64,000 nucleotides of DNA, from NCBI GenBank assembly GCA_964020975.1, contig CAXHWN010002574.1, positions 57,501-121,500 on the forward strand, in the 5' to 3' direction. The translations under genes and the position numbers were made by a program. A model generated the notes under the pieces. It was not told the DNA's origin. It made no database searches and worked only from the letters and a program-made list of their open reading frames with translations. This DNA comes from Hermodice carunculata (taxonomy: Eukaryota; Annelida; Polychaeta; Eunicida; Amphinomidae). Every line of letters starts with the position of its first letter. Position 1 is the first letter of the stretch. Of the stretch, positions 46,901-59,476 are shown one piece after another.

Positions 46901-49900
46901 GTAAAATTTTATCCCATCAGAAAAAAATTGTATGCTTACATCCCTGTGGACTGGGGGCTTACAGTGCACCCCCTGATAGGTATCCTCATTGATCTGAACG
47001 TGACCCTAGCTATTCGCCAATCACTTAACCGTTTTGTCATACACAAGCCTGAGAATGATGTGATGTGGGATTGGATGGATGGATTTGGTGTAGTGAATAG
47101 GTAGGTATAACTAACAAATATAAAAATTTTAGCAAATTTCCAAGATTTGCATCATAATATTATGGATCCACTTCATCAGCTAGATTTATCAACTGAGTGG
47201 AGGAGGGAAATGTTTCCTTGAAACACTCCATTTGAAACATGTCCACTATATGGACATAAGTTACTGAAATGCATCATGCTTAAGAGCATCCTGGGGGAGG
47301 TGATGACCCTGACCTTTTGAGTCCTGCCTGATATGGGGTTTTGTCCACATGGTCCAATTTGATTGCCTGGGAAACTGAGCTGGACACAGTGTTCATAAAG
47401 ATTCCTGGAGAATCAGCCACAGCCTATTTTTCATTTTTAAAGGTAGGACTAATGGGCATCTACCCTTCATGATAGGATCTGTAATAGAACTTAGGTGCTT
47501 TAACTGGGCAAACCAATCTGAACAGGACCTTTCCAATCAAACAAAATTTGCAGGCAGAGCCTTGCTAATCACATCCATGTGTTTTGCTCAGGAGCAAACT
47601 GTCAAGTTTTAAAATACTCAGTGTGATGTGCTGAGAAGGCAACCTAGAGTGGCCAATTGGGAGAATCTCTCCCCTCCTGGCTTCTGAAGCCAATATGACA
47701 AAAAAGCATCTTATAAGACAGATAATATCATCTACAGGAATCCTTGTTCATGGGTTCTGTAACTCGTCATTGCAGGCCACTGAGAATCATTGACAAGTCC
47801 TTTTGATCGAAAATATTGTGTCCTTCAAGTCTATTCCCCCCTCCCCCCCTCCCCCCCATCCAGATAAAAACATCCTGCTCAGCTGGGACAGTTCCATTCT
47901 GGAGCCAACATTCTCATCTTTCAGGACCAATAATGACAATATCACAGACTAAAAGCCTGACATGGTATGGACCTCTTGGCTTTGGTCAAAAGGTCGAAGG
48001 AGGCCTGCCAAGGTTCAACATTTGTTATTATCTCACATGCTATGTGGCAAACTTACCTCCTTTGGAGTTGTGCACCTGCAGGGAAATGGCACAAAACGTT
48101 AATCTGCCAACTTGTTCCAACATCTTGTCTATGAGATCTGATACCTGCAAAGACCTCCATGAAAGTCTTCAGGCATGCTGATGAAGTAGTATGTCTAGGT
48201 TGTGGTGAATAATGCCCTGATCAGGTTGGTTGCATCACCACTGGCAGGGCTTGGAGAGTTTGAAGGGCCTGAAAGACCATTTGTACCTATATATCCCCAG
48301 ATCAAACTACTTTGACAGGTCGATGGATGAGGTACATAGTAACATTTGAACTATACATGTTACTTGATTAACATGACAGGAGTTCCAAGTAAAGCATGTT
48401 TTTGAGGGCATGGTGTGGCAATAGGGACCTTCAATGCCCTCTTTGGCTTCAAATATTGAGGAATTTAAAATATCAGGGTCCGAATTAAATCAGAGCAGTA
48501 GGTGTGCCTGCAAGGCAGTTAGCTCTGGGCTAAGTCCTCAACTTCAGATCCAGAGAGTGCAAACAGGATGTTCTGATGGCCAATATGATCTTTTTAAGGA
48601 TCATCAGCAGTATATGTCCAGAAGACAGAGACTTCTTTACCAGACACAGGTTACTGATTTCCTGAGCCCAACAAGACACTTGTGGAGGGTGGCGCTCCAT
48701 GGATCATTGGCAGGTGCCTTGGCTTGAGGAGTAAACTTTACAGGCATACGTCAGGGGAGTAGCCAGCTACAAGAACATCACCTGCTTCAACATTGTCCTG
48801 GTCTGTTCCCTGATGCATTCAAACCCTGAATAGTACACTGTTTTTGTTCCTCCATGCTTTGCGACATCTGCTTTGGCATCAAGGGTTTACAGCCTCCTCT
48901 AAATGATCCCACACCCTGGGCCTGGAAGTGGTCCATCAGTAGAGCCATGTTGTGGATGGTGAGTATCTGGCATTGTGTCTGAATCCTCCAGGTTATATTC
49001 ATCATGCTTCATATTCCTTAGGGAAGGAAAAGGGTATGATGACTTCTCTAAGCATCTACTTTAACATCTCCCCTGGTGATGTACTCAGACTGACTCTTGA
49101 ATGTATTTGATGCTTCATCATCTTCAAGGAAGGCAACTGGTGAACTCTCTACACATCTCCTTTCCTGTCGCCCTTGCTGATGTGCTCAGGCTCATTGTTG
49201 GATGTAGGTGATGCTTCTTTAGGATGCACCTGGATTTGTGACTGCTGTGTGCCTCTGAGGATCTCTACCGGCCTGGCAAGGCAGAACAATATCCAGGTCA
49301 ATGGCATCCTGCTCCTCCAGATCAGGAGCTAAAATGACTTGGAGTGGGTGGTCTAAGCCAAGGTTCTCTGACCATCAGAGGCTGACATAGCAGATGGCCA
49401 TTCAATGAGGGTCTCTGCATGCTGCAAGGCTGGATAAAGGGAAGGAGGGATGGGCTCTGTGATTCCAATAGAGCCCAGCCTCTGGTAAGCATGTGGGTTA
49501 TCTTCCTGTTCATTAAGAGGATCTTAGGGGTTGGCAAGAGTAAACAGTAATGTTTCCTCCTTGGTGACAACAGGCATGGAGAACAAGAATGTTTCCCATG
49601 GTGGTAGGGTGCCCCTAAGCCAGGAAAGGAAACCTGATGAATGAATGACCTCCCTTGTCTGGTGATCAGTGTCTCAGATGGTCCACAGGTAGTTGTGACC
49701 AGCAAGCTGGTGACATGGGGAGAGCATGAGAGTAACACTGGCACCAAACACCTCACAGAGCATATGGTTGGAATGGCCGAAGATAAGGCACTTGCTCTGT
49801 GAACTGGGTAGGATGGGATTAGTCTAGTAATGGTCCTCTTGGCCTGTGTCATATGTGCACCATTGTTGAGGGCCCAGTTGGGTCATGGTTTCAAAGAATG

Positions 49901-51050
49901 ACCTGTGAAGATGGCTTGTGAGACTGGGATGTGGAATTCCTCACTTTTCCTCTCTAAGTTTGCTAATGTGCCAGTGCTTTTTCTTCTGTATCTTCTCCTA
50001 AGCCCAGTTCTCCCTAAAGAGAGACCTAGTATGTAATGACTGCATAGCTGAGGTCCTCTGTAATGGGGATAGGTAGGGTTCTTTAGAAGACTGGGCTTGT
50101 GCTGGGCCCTGGGACCAATCCTGTGGGAATACTTGCAGCTCTGAGAAGATCAACTGGACCTGTCTGTTAATTGTGCCCACAGCAAACACAAGGAGTGATG
50201 TCCCATCTAGTCTGGGTATCACAGGCACTATAGCCAGAGGCTGGGCAGGTGAGAGAAAACTCGCTATATATATAGACGGAGTGGATCAAACTCCTTGTGC
50301 AGCTGGTGTGGACACCACTATCATCTTTGCCCTTGATCTCAAATACACCAACTGCTTGTGTAGGCATGACAGTACCAGAGATTGGGACTGGGTTGAGGAT
50401 GAAAGAGAGCCTATTGTCTAACAGCCTTTTTCTGCAAGGTTGGAAGGGGAGGGGGGGGGGGCCTCTCTGGTTCTTCTGCTTGGATTTCTCCTCTACTTTG
50501 GCCAGCATCTGCAAGTATTTCTGGGGCCATCCCAGGATATGCTGTAGAGATTATGCCGGGAGCACCTTTTTTTTCTGACAACTCTCGGTAGGAATAACAG
50601 TCCTTGTGACCATTCCAATTAGCCCTAGCATGTCCCGTGGCATGTGTGTAATAAAATGTTCACTACACAATATCTTGGAGAAAATGACAAGTTGGAACTG
50701 TAGCCACAAATTGGCTCAGGCTCAGAGAATAGTGCATCATGTAGTACAGAAAAACATGATCCATATTCATCAATTCCAAACCCAACAATGACAGCAAAGA
50801 GATTCCTGACTTGCCAAAGCATCAACATTTCAACATATGGAACTCAAAACGTTACGTAGTGACAAAGTCTACTAGTCCATAATCGTCAGCCTAAGGTAGC
50901 AGGTTTGACTTGGTAACAAATATGGGAGTCAAAACCACGTAAAAAGGTCTACAGAGTAGGAAACAAGATGGAGGCAGAAGCAGCCAAAGATGTGTCAATA
51001 CTGAAGGTCAAGTACAGGGCAAGGATGCTACCCTTTTGGGGGGATGCTAC
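46900..51050. other. GC-richer, CpG-poor block of unknown origin
   Basis: By eye this block is near 45-50% GC against about 36% for its surroundings, and CG dinucleotides are rare. This is what an old, formerly methylated repeat looks like. It also contains runs of C (about 47.84-47.87 kb) and G (about 50.45 kb). Short frames on both strands give no clear domain. An old retroelement is the most likely source, but I cannot name it. Edges are approximate. Confidence 0.4.
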
Positions 51051-51168
51051 ACAAATATTAACCAAATCAAGTAACTAAGGTTCTCATACATGTTGATGCA
51101 CTTGTTCCCGATGTTGTAGAGTCACAAATCAAATATGAGAAAGAAAAGGCCAAGAAATTAACAAATTA

Positions 51169-51795
51169 CTAGAGATTGACTCTAAAAACGATTTGTACGG
51201 GCCCACTCAATGTAAATATTAAGCAGTTAGTGTATTTTCTAAAAACAGATTGTAAGTCATATTCTAATGTATACAGTGAATTGTTAAAGTATCTCCCTTG
51301 TGTGTGGCCATTTGTGCTGATATAAAATGTGTGTAGCATATCTATCAGAAGAGTTTTGTTTTGATCCTTGCTGACGATAGATTTACTTAAAGAGCTAAAG
51401 TACCAAACGAATTTAAAATGGATCCATCTGATGGATTTTGGGAAGTCACAAACGTGAAACTGTGGACAAAAACCAGACGAACCAGCTTCCTGCAGGGTCA
51501 ACTGAAAGAACGTTACCTTAACTACTACCAGGTATTGATGAAAGTTTTTGCTTGAATACTTTACTACAGGGAATTCTTTCTTTATGTGCTCATCTTTTGA
51601 ACCTTTTATTCTACGAAAACGCACTTTCAAGGGTATATTATTTGAAATTAAAATACAAAAAAGACAAATTGTGTTTAAAATGGATAACTTCGTTGACATA
51701 TCTTTAACATTGCCCTTATTTGCACACAAATATACACCTCTGACCTCCTTGTTATTGTTGAATATTTGGCAAGCAAGCCACAACCTTTTCATCAT
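51169..51795 (-). CDS. Unrecognised 208-codon ORF
   Basis: This is the longest open frame in the window that is not clearly a mobile element. It runs from ATG at 51795 (directly preceded by an in-frame TAG) to TAG at 51169. The product would be basic and aromatic-rich, with a hydrophobic segment (LNTICLFCILISNNIPL) near residues 38-55 and no motif that I recognise. A pyrimidine-rich ACTTTTAG lies just before the ATG and could be a splice acceptor. In DNA this AT-rich an ORF of this length is uncommon but not impossible by chance. No neighbour suggests a role. Confidence 0.2.
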   Translation of the reverse strand: MMKRLWLACQIFNNNKEVRGVYLCANKGNVKDMSTKLSILNTICLFCILISNNIPLKVRFRRIKGSKDEHIKKEFPVVKYSSKNFHQYLVVVKVTFFQLTLQEAGSSGFCPQFHVCDFPKSIRWIHFKFVWYFSSLSKSIVSKDQNKTLLIDMLHTFYISTNGHTQGRYFNNSLYTLEYDLQSVFRKYTNCLIFTLSGPVQIVFRVNL

Positions 51796-52499
51796 CTAAT
51801 TCCTAAAAGTATATACACATACACATATAGATATGTGTGTATTAAAATGTGTACTGGGACAAATCTGGAGAGAAAGAAGTGAGCAGTTCAGTCAGTTTAA
51901 TATGGATTGCTAACCATATGGACTTCTGTGGCACAAAAATAATTATAATTAATTGTAATTATCGACTTGCCTAATTACACAATGAAACCCAAGTTTACAG
52001 TCCAGTGCAGAGAAAGAAAAAGTTGGCCTGGAATTGATACAAGGCGGGAATAAGACTAATAATTGGTCATGGAGTGCACCTAGTTTTAATTGACCTGCTG
52101 CAAGCACATGAGACATGAGGGACAGTCAAAATGTCTTGGCATGGGGATCACAATCATAAAACCTCTAATTTTGAGAGAGGAAGGAGTATATACTTGAAGC
52201 TTGTGTGTCACAATGTGAAACAGTCAAGAGGTGGCACTATTTGTTTGTGACAGTAAAGAAATGATCTGAGTATTTTAGTTCATAAGGGAATGTGGGAAAA
52301 AAGCAATATGTGGTAGATGGTGATTCTCAGACAGTCAGGATGATCACTACACTCTACAGTTCATAAAAACACATAAGATTTTGGTAATTGCAACGTGATG
52401 TATACATCATCCAAGCATGACAGGGGACAATGAAGAAAAGATAGTTGAAAAGAAGCTTGAAGTCATACTGTCGTGCACTATGAATCCCCCTTGGCTCTC

Positions 52500-53180
52500 A
52501 ACACAAGGCTACACACATAAAGTGTTGTTGCAAGGGCCGCTACTGTACCTTGCAGCATTGGAGAAATGTCATCTGGTCTGATGAGTAAAGATTCTGTCAG
52601 GATTTTCCTGATGGTCGCCCAAAGGTATGCCACGTGCTATGAGAGGGGATTTGCAGAACAATGCAACTGGCAGCATAATAATTTGGGCAGCAATCATGGT
52701 AGTGCAAAGGTCTAACATAATAAGGATGAATGGAACCCTAATTGGCCACTGTTATTCGGCTGAGATTCTCTCTGCTAGACACAGCTACATCCACATTAAT
52801 TTTCCAGCAATATAACGCTAGACCCCACAGTGCCAGTGACCGGTACCTGAATGACAACAACATCCACATACAGCCGAGACCTGCAAAATATCCAGACTTA
52901 TACTTGATTGAATTGTGGGACGTTTTGGGTTGCTTCATCAGAGATAAGTACAATGACACCCCAGCCACCCTTGATCATTTTGAGCAGCCTTTGAGGGAAC
53001 AGTGGAATGACATTCTGCAAGTAGAGAATGCCGGAGGTTTCTCCAAAGTACATTTTAGGCAAAATACCAGTGTATATTTAAATACCAAACTCATGGTTCA
53101 AACCGTCAATGTTAGTCATACAGACGTTCATTTTGATCTGGCTGCGAGAAAACGACCATCATTATTCAAAATCTGAAAAT
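52500..53180 (+). mobile_element. Tc1-type transposase relic, C-terminal half
   Basis: Tc1 transposases cut and paste elements with a D,D34E catalytic triad. Visible here are HWRNVIWSDE (first aspartate, 52580-52582, with a stop directly after the E), then NATGSIIIWAAIMVVQRSNI, a frame change, FQQYNARPHSA and PDLYLIELWDVLG. In the second block the catalytic aspartate of F-Q-Q-D-N-A is tyrosine (52811-52813). The glutamate corresponding to P-I-E-H-L-W is kept (52910-52912). The N-terminal DNA-binding half is missing. After REQWNDILQ the frame stays open for about 50 codons of unrelated-looking sequence to 53176. I found no terminal inverted repeats. It is an old dead copy. Confidence 0.8.
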
Positions 53181-55440
53181 GCAAGAATTATTTTGATATA
53201 GTCAGATTGAATATGCTTTCCCACTAAGCTTGAAAATAATGTCTGTGGAACGTAAAGTCAGTAATCTATCTGTGCTTGAACAATCTTGCATCAACAAATC
53301 AATTCTCTTGAATTTTTTTTTCTAACTATACAAGTTTATGGCAAAAAATAGTTGAAAAAAAAGTTTAAATTACCAAAGGCAAGGTGCACCTCAAAGAAGA
53401 TGTTCAAGTGAGTTCCGGTTCAGAATCGTTTACCCGACTTATATATCAACAAAGGATCCGACAATAACTTCCAACCAAAACCTGATGATAAACGGCAACT
53501 TTCCTGTATTATAAGGAGGTCACATCACAAAATTTATATAAAAAAATTGTGTTATTTGTGTACATGTGGTGCAGAATCTCAGTACACACACCAGTACCTG
53601 TGCTTATCAGGGCATCCGTCCATTATTCAATATATCTGTTCATCTACATGTATAATTCCATCCATTCAAAGGTTTCTATCAGCAAAAATTAAAGTTTACT
53701 TTGGCACCATGGTTACCCTTGGCCCTATGAACACCGAGTTGCACTCCCATGTATCAGCGTTATATTTCTCAGGACTAACATTATGTTACAGATAGCAGCT
53801 GTCTGCACTAGTAAAACATTTGGAGCAGTCATGTTTTTAGCTTCAAATGATTGCTTGCTACAACAGCATTGCTATCCAAATACACATCCAGTGTTGTGAG
53901 CAATCGAAAGTCACAAAGAACCATTAAATTGCGAATCACCTGGACACCACTTATGTAATAAACAACAATGTGTGTGTTTGTTAGTGGTATTCGTAAATGA
54001 CATGTTTAATGTATATAACGGTTAGTGGTGTAAACAATCATTTGGTTTTGGGTCTTAGTGGCAAACGAGACGACCAGTTGCATATCATTCGTCATAGAAA
54101 CAGACAATATGTTGCTTCTGACCACTTCTGATTATTCCTGTGGGAAAAATGCACACTGATGCACCGCCATTATACCCCATGATTAATTTCATGATAAAAA
54201 TAACAATTGTGCAATAGCAAACTAATTGCAGAAAAATATTGTCTGCCTTGCCACCTATCAAAGGTAGGTACTGCAAGAAAGTTTCTATCCAGCCAGACCA
54301 CCAAAGTTGGTCGCAATGCTTAAAAACCACCGCACTGAGTTGTGTCACAGACAATATTACACTAGTTAGAGATTATAGCCACCATTGCAACACTAATTCA
54401 CAGACATTCTTTTATATAAAAAGGGCTGCCTACTTAGTTGTTTTATATAGATTTAGTTCTCTGGCACCACACATATAGTATTTTGTGCAGTAGCATATAA
54501 TGGATGTTTTTATTGTGTTTGAAATGATCAGACTGTAACAAAAACTTCATTACAATGGTGCAAAGCTATATACACTGCAAGTATAAAATGTGCATAGGAA
54601 TTATAATTTTACATACCCACATAGCCATAACGTTGGTTCTGAAGAGCAGCAAGCAGTTGCTAGCTTATCACATTACATATATTATATGATATATAATGCA
54701 ACATAACACATAACAACAGTTATTGAATCCAATAAACAAGGTGCTTTTTAGGTAAGTCAGCATACATATTGCATGCAAACCAGGCACTTATTATACATTG
54801 CTTATACGTCACTAAATAGGTGTCCCAAGTGAATGATTTCTATACTATATCTGAATACCTTGTTGATATACTCTCTTATAGTTAGCTGTGTGTGATAGGG
54901 AATTACTAATACAAATCAGATGTGGTCATGTGATGGAATCTATTCCATGTGCGTTTTATAATCAGATACCATAAGGCTTATTTTAAAGGTCGCTGAGAAC
55001 ATGACTATGTAAAAGTAATAAACCACATACCTTTATACTTATTGTATTTTCCAGCGTACAATACAGCAGAGACGAACATATGTAAATAAATTGACTGTCA
55101 GTGGTGTATGTAACCTTTTAAATGATGTCAAATTTCAAGTGCTTCACCTTACGCTTCCTGGGATGAATAATTATTTAGAAATTTGTGCAGACTGTTCAAA
55201 CCTAACACCAGATTAAACGTACTAACATCTTCCTGCTTGTGACATAATCATTGATAATTCAGTCCATCATGTTGGTTTCAGTTATGTTTAACCTCGTTTA
55301 ACTGAGTAGCAAAATGAGACTGTAATCTATCAATAACGTAGCCAGAAAATCTGTCAAATGGACAAACCGCTCAAGTCTTGACAAGTAATGTCGACAACCA
55401 GAAGTCCAAGGTAGAAAGAATAACAACTAAACCATCATTT
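53181..55440. other. Intergenic, no gene seen
   Basis: AT-rich sequence. Short open frames near 53.55 and 54.24 kb show no family resemblance, and no long repeat is visible. Confidence 0.4.
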
Positions 55441-55455
55441 ATACATTAGCCAATA

Positions 55456-55525
55456 TGAAATGCAGTATGAAGGAACGTAAGTACCTTCTGACTTCAGACA
55501 GGTACCAACAAAAATTAGTAGCAGT
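55456..55525. repeat. Short dispersed repeat shared with 17.07 kb
   Basis: ATGAAATGCAGTATGAAGGAACG followed by CTGACT, GGTACCAA and TTAGTAG matches 17067-17145 in order and spacing. It is a further copy of the unnamed repeat of the 15.7-18 kb region. Confidence 0.6.
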
Positions 55526-55529
55526 TCAA

Positions 55530-57180
55530 ACCGACTTTATGCGAGCAACTCTCAACTTTAGAAGAAAAATTTTTGCCTGATATGAATAATGTAAAATGTT
55601 GGTTGCAACTGTTAGGTTATATTCAATACATCATTTATGTAACGCCTCCTATCGACCAAATAGCTTTATTACTAGTTTATATTTCTATCTATGAACTTCA
55701 AAAATGATAGTTCTCATTGTTTTAATGTTATTTTTGAATATCCCTTGTTTACGTTTTTTTTTTCAAAAAAGAACATATACAATTACGGAAGTGAAAGATA
55801 TCAAATCCGTTGCATACCCTTAAATAGTCAGTGAAGCCTGACATGGGGACACCATATGAAGGCGCAAGAGCATTATTACTATCCATGTGAGATTAATTTA
55901 TTACTAGTGTGGTAAATTCAAACTCAGCACCTTTGATATATAATTTAAACTTTAATTGACTATTGTCTTTAAACATGGCTATGTCCAGAAATGAACTTTT
56001 TTCATCATTTGCTATAGTTTCCATTGATGCTAAATTATCAGAAATTGAATATACAAAGAAAAACCAAGCTGCATTTAGTCACAAATCAGATAAATGCTAC
56101 CGTTAAAGTTATTTTGTGCTGACACTTTTAAATTTAACTCCACAAAACTAAAGGGTTCTTGGCTGATAATTTCAATGGCACTTAAACAGTGGAACGCCAA
56201 TTAATCTGACGAATAGTCACTTGTGAACCTGACAGAACCCCGCAAAACAATTTGTGTATTTCACTGTCATATGTCAAAGATTGATTCCATTGAATGATGT
56301 GGAATCTTCCATGAAGACAACTTTCACTGTCAATTGATGAAGGCTTAAATAAGTAATTTATATATGAAGTCAATTGAATTTACATACGTATTCTTCATAA
56401 CAGAGTAAATGAAGTGAGGTACAATTATTTGAAATTCTTAAAAAAATTGTATCTCAAGTGAATTTAATTTGAAATTCATGACATCAAAACAAAGCAAATG
56501 CATATCTATAGTATAACAAAAAAAATAGTTCTGTGGGTAAAACAGAAAGGTGCATTTGATACAATATACTTCAATCTATCATTTCCAAAAATGTACATAG
56601 CTATAACTCTTGCATACACATCTGGCGACTTAATCTGCTGTATCTATTGGTTTCCTGCATTAAGCCAATCCAAACAATCGAGGGTGCATGCCTTTCAACA
56701 GGACTGCCTGCTCTCTCAGGTGGTACTGCCACTGTACTGTGCAACTTGTTATGTGGCAACGCATCACCTTACATGTCAATTAATTTATTCTTTGGACACA
56801 CCCTAGATTTGAGCATAAATAAAATGGAAAAGAGGAACTTAATTTCATGGGCACTCTACAACGCAAATTTCCTTGAAATAAAAAGAATGTTTCTAGAATA
56901 TTATCCCGATTAAAAATTTAGTGTTTTGGTGAGCCTGAGATCACAACATAAATCAACCATACATATACATGACAAATGTCATTCAAAGGAACACGCAACA
57001 CATTTGTACCTTCTTTCGTGTATTTATAAGCCCATGGCTTCTCTGACAGACTTTCCTACAGTTATGAGTGTGTACCATGCTTTTATACTTTATGTTCTAA
57101 GTAACATATTAAATCACGTTTTCTCCTGATAACTAAAAAGATATTTATTTTGACTGTCATTTGCGATAAGAAAATGGCGC
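55530..57180. other. Intergenic, no gene seen
   Basis: Overlapping open frames at about 56.5-56.9 kb (up to 102 codons) have no recognisable motif. The remainder is AT-rich and unremarkable. Confidence 0.4.
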
Positions 57181-57184
57181 CAAT

Positions 57185-57290
<106 letters not shown>

Positions 57291-57419
57291 AGAGAAGCAA
57301 TTTATTCAGTGTCAATGTGTCATTACACAATAATGGGGATACATAAACCCTCCTAAAGTTGAGCATCCTTCGGTAAATTGCATACAAAGTTTACTTTTAG
57401 GCCTGGACTTCCACATTTA

Positions 57420-58400
57420 TGTCAGCTAAATGTGACAGTTCCCCTTGCAGAAAGTACAGATACAGCAAGAATTCTGGGCTGCCAATGACATCATACAATC
57501 TCTTACAGTTCCTTCTGCCACATTTGTGGATCCCCTCGTTGTGTGCTTCCCCTTTAAAGTGTTCATACAGTGGCTGTAGTGGTTAAATGCCTCTGCCAAG
57601 ACAACAATGCAAGGACATCCAGCGTACACAGTGATGCTTTACAAGCCACCCATACTTTTTACTTGCAGTCAGGATTTATTCAAACTTATCTTTGCAGACT
57701 GCACTGTAACAAATACGATTCATTGTCTTGTTGACAGTTTTTCGCCTGAGCTTGGCATCAGGACTGCTTCATATGACAAGAACCTCACAGCAACATCTTC
57801 TTTTGGCAAATGTATGAACCCAATGAATATGCAAAGCTGTTCAACACATCCTTTGTCCACTCCTTCATGAAAAGCATAGCTCCAACATAGTGCATCTGAA
57901 GCATCTTTGGTGACTTTTGATTAGATGACCTTTTCATTAATTTCATCCATTTGCAACACTACAGTTCTCCGTGACCATGATGCCTTCATAAATACTTCAC
58001 TCTGAGCATCACCAACTGAAGCAAAGCTCATAAACACATCACACAACAAGATTGGCCGCTCATTGTTTATCAAAATGTATGATAGTTTGTATGTCCCATC
58101 TTGGGTTCGTGTTGGAGGACCCACAAAGTATTATGGCACTCTTTGCACTTTCAAGTAAACATATGTAGGTATTAATAATGCTCAACTTCTTTGCTTTGTC
58201 CAGCTTTTCTGGGTCATAATGTTAATGTTGTCTCTTAATGTGCTTTTTGATATTGGCCACAATTAGCTGAACGAAAGTATGGTTGCATTGCATACAGATT
58301 ATACTGCATTTGCCACTGGACAGTGTCACAAAGTACTTACCTGCAAAGACATTGATGCCAAGTTTCATAAACAATAGACCATTTCATAGGAGTCCGGTTT
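57420..58400 (-). pseudogene. Relic of a BED-finger-like protein, possibly hAT-type transposase
   Basis: Reading leftward from the 207-bp repeat, the minus strand gives GKYFVTLSSGKCSIICMQCN and then KKHIKRQH, a C-x2-C...H-x4-H finger like the BED fingers of hAT transposases and ZBED proteins. A stop follows, then KLDKAKKLSIINTYICLLES, LSYILINNERPILLCDVFMS with EVFMKASWSRRTVVLQMDEI, and KVTKDASDALCWSYAFHEGV with FIGFIHLPKEDVAVRFLSYE. These lie in different frames separated by stops. The last block recalls the F-x-G-F/L-x-x-L segment of hAT-like proteins, but weakly. A host gene with introns is an alternative, since a CAG-GTAAGTAC donor consensus lies at the left edge of the repeat and would splice out the finger. 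No terminal inverted repeats were found. Confidence 0.35.
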
Positions 58401-58547
58401 ATTCAGTTCACTTTGGGAAGCGCACCCTGCTTTGTTTACATTTTGTGCTCGGCCACGCTGGCCGGATTACACGTGGACGCATAAGAAAGTAAAACACAGG
58501 AGGTGCTTGGATTTAACTAAAAATCAAACCGTCAGCAATCTATAAAT
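58341..58547. repeat. 207-bp repeat, copy 1
   Basis: Nearly identical to 59477-59683 (one difference seen, T in place of C in the TTTACA[T/C]TTTGTG block). On the minus strand its end reads CTTTGCAG followed by GTAAGTACT, a perfect splice-donor consensus. It contains a GC-rich CCACGTGTAATCCGGCCAGC core. The short plus-strand frame repeated in both copies is unlikely to be a gene. Confidence 0.9.
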
Positions 58548-59476
58548 CCATTGTGTTTTGTAGCTGTACTTACGTTCTTGGTGCTATATGTTTTGGCATT
58601 TTCCTTTTCTTGTATTTTCCTTTTCTGCCCATGGGTAACTTCTGTTCTCACGCTAGACCTCTATTCCAACATGTCTTCATCTCTGGCAGTGGTAGTACTT
58701 AGTGTGGTACTGATTATGGTTGGACACTGTGCTTGCAAAGTTTGAATTCCACTGCAAAATTAACAAGACCGAACTGTAGGCCTACAATTCTTCCACAGAT
58801 ATTGCACCTGTTTTCATCACTGCAATACATATGGGCTTTGCATGACATGAACAGAAAAATATAGACTGGTTAGCTTTGATTGCAAAAATAATTTCAAAAT
58901 GTTTCGCACTAATTCTCAAATTTGATTTAAACATATCTTATTTCGAATAAGGGTGATTGGGAAAAAGGGCATAGCTCTTTATTTAAAAATTTTTGGCATA
59001 AAAAACAAAGGAACATTCTCTTTGCTTTGTTCTGTAACATAAATTCAAAGCAGTATTTTACATATTTTTTCACTTTGCTTGGCTGTCTGACTGTCAGGGC
59101 CTTCTATAAATATTAGATGAATAGGAAACAATTCTGACTACAATTTGCACACAAAAGGTTATAAGAAATGTGTATCAAGATTCAAAGGCGAGTGCCTCAG
59201 GCTGAGTTATGGACCATTACCTGATTGTTTCCATATGTTTTCCCACACACTGCATTCCATGCGTAATTGCCATAAATTGAGGAACAATTACACAGGCACT
59301 ATATTGACACCACATGAACAATTCATTTCCTGGGCATTAATTTTTAGCAAGCTACGTTACCGTACCGATTCATTCAAGGCTGTAAAAGTTCAACATACAA
59401 AGTTGATACATGCATGATTTGCTGCACTCCAGTTCCAAAATCTCGATACATGTGTTTACTCATACCACCCAACTGA
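58548..59476. other. Sequence between the two 207-bp copies
   Basis: 929 bp with no recognisable coding block. The plus-strand hydrophobic frame at 58551-58745 overlaps nothing identifiable. I saw no terminal repeat or primer-binding site that would make this the interior of a small LTR element. Confidence 0.4.

Noticed and set aside
49322-49852. 176-codon minus-strand Ser/Pro/Leu-rich frame
   Set aside because: It is in the GC-rich block where stop codons are rarer. Composition is low in charged residues and no domain is visible. It may overlie an old repeat in another frame.
58551-58745. Hydrophobic 64-codon plus-strand frame that looks like membrane segments
   Set aside because: T-rich sequence translates to Leu/Phe/Val in many frames, and it has no motif, start context or partner exon.
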